Shown: positions 4,176-5,316 of the stretch, in pieces | Numbering within the stretch: the first letter of the stretch is position 1 | Layout of the letters: each line of letters opens with the position of its first letter | Assembly: GCA_964483635.1 (NCBI GenBank) | Contig: CAZABS010000046.1 | Span: 1 to 5,316, forward strand | Source of the DNA: CAZABS01 sp964483635 | GTDB lineage: Bacteria > Patescibacteriota > Minisyncoccia > Moranbacterales > UBA1568 | Direction: 5' to 3' | DNA: 5,316 nt | The notes under the pieces: generated by a model | The model's input: the letters and a program-made list of their open reading frames with translations, nothing else | Told to the model about the DNA's origin: nothing | Databases searched by the model: none | Translations under genes and position numbers: made by a program

Positions 4176-5078
4176 CTACCACTGTTCGATGACTGTGGTG
4201 ATTGGCTGAGAGATGATGCCCTGGGCTCCAGCCTGAAGCAGCGCCGGGATGAGAGCATTCAAACTCTTCTTGGAGACCACCGAACTCAGAGAGACAAATC
4301 CTTCTCTCGCGAGGACAGCGATAGTGGGCGAAGCGAGCGCTGGGAGACGCTGGAGCACCGCTTCCCGATTGGCTACCGGGACATTCATGAGAAGGAGAAC
4401 CTTGTTCCGTGCCTCGAGCGCCCCCAGGAGGAGGAGCTTCAAGACATGGATGGCTTCAGCCTTCTCTTTTACCCGGAGCGCTGCCTCGTTCACGACGAAC
4501 ACCGCACTCGAGGTCATAAGCGTTTGGACGCTCACGAGATCATTGGCCGAGAGACTCTCACCCGACTCCTTGAGCGCCACTCCGAAACGATAGTGTGATG
4601 GCACTTCGGCTTCGGACGAACCCGGTGATGCTTCGATCACGACCGGTGTGTGGATCTTGGCAAAGAACTCCCTCGTGAGTGACGGATATTCCGAAAGTAC
4701 CGTCGACCCTTTGGGGAAATGCTGGATGCACCTCACCGGATCGTCCCTGTGGGCATAGAGCACGACCTCGGCGTAGGCATCGCTCGCGCGGTTGTACACC
4801 AACTCCGTCGCAACGAGCTTGGTCAGAAGCCCCCGACTGAGACTTTCTTCCCGCAAGAGATCGCTCCCGGTAATGCCAATATCGAAATCGCCATCACTCA
4901 CAGCCGAGATCACTCGCTTGGGGTGGATAAACATCCCACCGACGAGCGGTTCGTACCCATCAAACTCGATCGAATAAACGCGTGGACCCGGTCGCACGAT
5001 ACGAATCCGTGCTTCCGTAAAGAGTTCCTCGGTCCGTCGCCCCAAGTTGTTCCCACTGGGAAAAGCCATGCGCAGCAT
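4176..5078 (-). CDS. hisG: ATP phosphoribosyltransferase, long form
   Basis: This enzyme joins ATP and PRPP to give phosphoribosyl-ATP, the first and feedback-controlled step of histidine synthesis in the cytoplasm. The 300 residues match the long form (about 290-300), which carries its own C-terminal regulatory domain and needs no HisZ. AVSDGDFDIGITGSDLLREE (59-78) is the typical D-x-G-I-x-G-x-D block. STVLSEYPSLTREFF (125-139) and SPGSSEAEVPSHY (151-163) follow in the usual order. ESGESLSANDL (171-181) is the PRPP-loop region. LMNVPVANREAVLQRLPALA and SPTIAVL open the ACT/PII-like domain (about 225-300). Oddities: the aspartate that normally precedes the PRPP loop is A168, the usual S/T-G-x-T-L reads SGESL, and the N-terminal K-x-G-R-L motif reads SGNNL. 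ATG 5078 is chosen over 5129 because GGAG lies 8 bases upstream and 5129 is inside a terminator loop. No other his gene is adjacent. Confidence 0.88.
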   Translation of the reverse strand: MLRMAFPSGNNLGRRTEELFTEARIRIVRPGPRVYSIEFDGYEPLVGGMFIHPKRVISAVSDGDFDIGITGSDLLREESLSRGLLTKLVATELVYNRASDAYAEVVLYAHRDDPVRCIQHFPKGSTVLSEYPSLTREFFAKIHTPVVIEASPGSSEAEVPSHYRFGVALKESGESLSANDLVSVQTLMTSSAVFVVNEAALRVKEKAEAIHVLKLLLLGALEARNKVLLLMNVPVANREAVLQRLPALASPTIAVLAREGFVSLSSVVSKKSLNALIPALLQAGAQGIISQPITTVIEQW

Positions 5079-5108
5079 GATGAAATCTCCATTTGGAAGG
5101 TACAACTG

Positions 5109-5143
5109 AAAAAACAAAAACGAGCCCACATGCAGGGCTCGTT
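5109..5143 (-). terminator. Rho-independent terminator upstream of hisG, overlapping its promoter
   Basis: AACGAGCCC (5143-5135), loop TGCATGT (5134-5128) and GGGCTCGTT (5127-5119) form a perfect 9-bp stem followed by TTTGTTTTTT. It begins 24 bases after the TGA at 5170-5168 and so terminates the gene at the right edge. Its 5' arm overlaps the -10 of promoter I. Confidence 0.85.
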
Positions 5144-5171
5144 CTTAATATTCTTGTGAAAAGAAAGTCAA
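5142..5171 (-). promoter_or_regulatory. Candidate hisG promoter (cassette copy I)
   Basis: TTGACT (5171-5166), an 18-base spacer and TAAGAA (5147-5142). The predicted start near 5135 is the last base of the 5' arm of the terminator hairpin, leaving a leader of about 57 bases to the hisG ATG. The TGA stop of the upstream gene lies within the -35. Nothing else between the terminator and the hisG start looks like a promoter. Confidence 0.45.
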
Positions 5172-5316
5172 AAACCAGCCCTTAACATGAGCTCGTTTCT
5201 GTATGATTGATACTGTTGGTGAATGTTATCATCATAATCTTCTGCGGTTAGTCCTAATTTATGCTCTTCATGTTTGTTGCTTCATTACTTCGTCGAGAGT
5301 CACCATAGAAGCTTCT
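5168..5316 (-). pseudogene. Partial gene at the right edge, readable only with a +1 frameshift
   Basis: One frame enters from the right edge as EASMVTLDEVMKQQT and stops at TGA (5270-5268). A second frame is open from 5272 to the TGA at 5170-5168: HEEHKLGLTAEDYDD..., ending NELMLRAGF. That second frame has no start codon of its own. Joined by skipping one base in CAACAAACATGAA (about 5267-5279), they give one hydrophilic, coherent C-terminus, and the terminator at 5109-5143 follows properly. The family is not recognised. It may be a real one-base insertion (pseudogene), a sequencing error in an A-run, or a programmed +1 shift at ACA-TGA-A. If translation begins at ATG 5306 it would be a protein of about 46 residues; otherwise it is the end of a longer gene. 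Confidence 0.45.

Noticed and set aside
4249..5159. Plus-strand frames at 4249-4593 and 4719-5159
   Set aside because: Both are antisense to hisG, which is recognised from its conserved blocks.
5268..5316. UGA read as glycine (genetic code 25) to explain the in-frame TGA at the right edge
   Set aside because: Past that TGA the same frame soon meets TAA, and other genes in the window end at TGA beside terminators or promoters.
1..5316. tRNA, rRNA, insertion sequence or toxin-antitoxin pair
   Set aside because: No cloverleaf, conserved rRNA segment, transposase motif or terminal repeats with target duplication were seen; the paired small membrane genes show no known toxin or antitoxin motif.

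Overview
The window reads as chromosomal DNA of an uncultured bacterium with moderate GC. Seven complete genes, all on the minus strand, and one broken gene at the right edge can be supported. The small single-gene transcription units, the reduced HAD-fold protein and the number of unrecognised proteins would fit a Patescibacteria (CPR)-type genome. That placement is an inference; no marker gene is present. TGA is used as an ordinary stop (HAD and SemiSWEET genes), which argues against the UGA=Gly code of some CPR lineages.

Layout, right to left (direction of transcription). At 5168-5316 is the 3' end of a gene that can be read only with a +1 frameshift, followed by its terminator. Next is a long-form hisG (4176-5078) with a strong terminator. 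Then comes an AT-rich stretch of about 1.2 kb with two unrecognised membrane-protein genes (3290-4000 and 2889-3197). It is followed by a YdcF/DUF218 gene (2186-2842), a SemiSWEET/PQ-loop transporter gene (1837-2115), a 334-residue unrecognised soluble protein (637-1641) with a structured leader, and a small HAD-like protein (76-480). At the left edge there is a plus-strand terminator and a minus-strand promoter firing out of the window.

The most striking pattern is regulatory. Every gap upstream of a minus-strand gene holds a TTGACT hexamer (eight in all), with a -10-like hexamer 16-18 bases downstream. Five copies continue into a conserved C(G/A)CGG(G/A)G at the start of the spacer, and three share a nearly identical 17-base block. 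The genes thus look individually promoted by one recurrent cassette rather than arranged in an operon. For the YdcF and HAD genes the predicted start site falls on or next to the ATG, which suggests leaderless mRNAs. Upstream of hisG the promoter overlaps the 5' arm of the preceding terminator, so a new transcript would escape it. Upstream of the 3290-4000 gene a terminator-like hairpin lies between promoter and start codon. The 334-residue protein has a leader of about 135 bases with nested and competing stems. The gene products show no shared pathway; hisG is an orphan here, with a substituted PRPP-binding aspartate.
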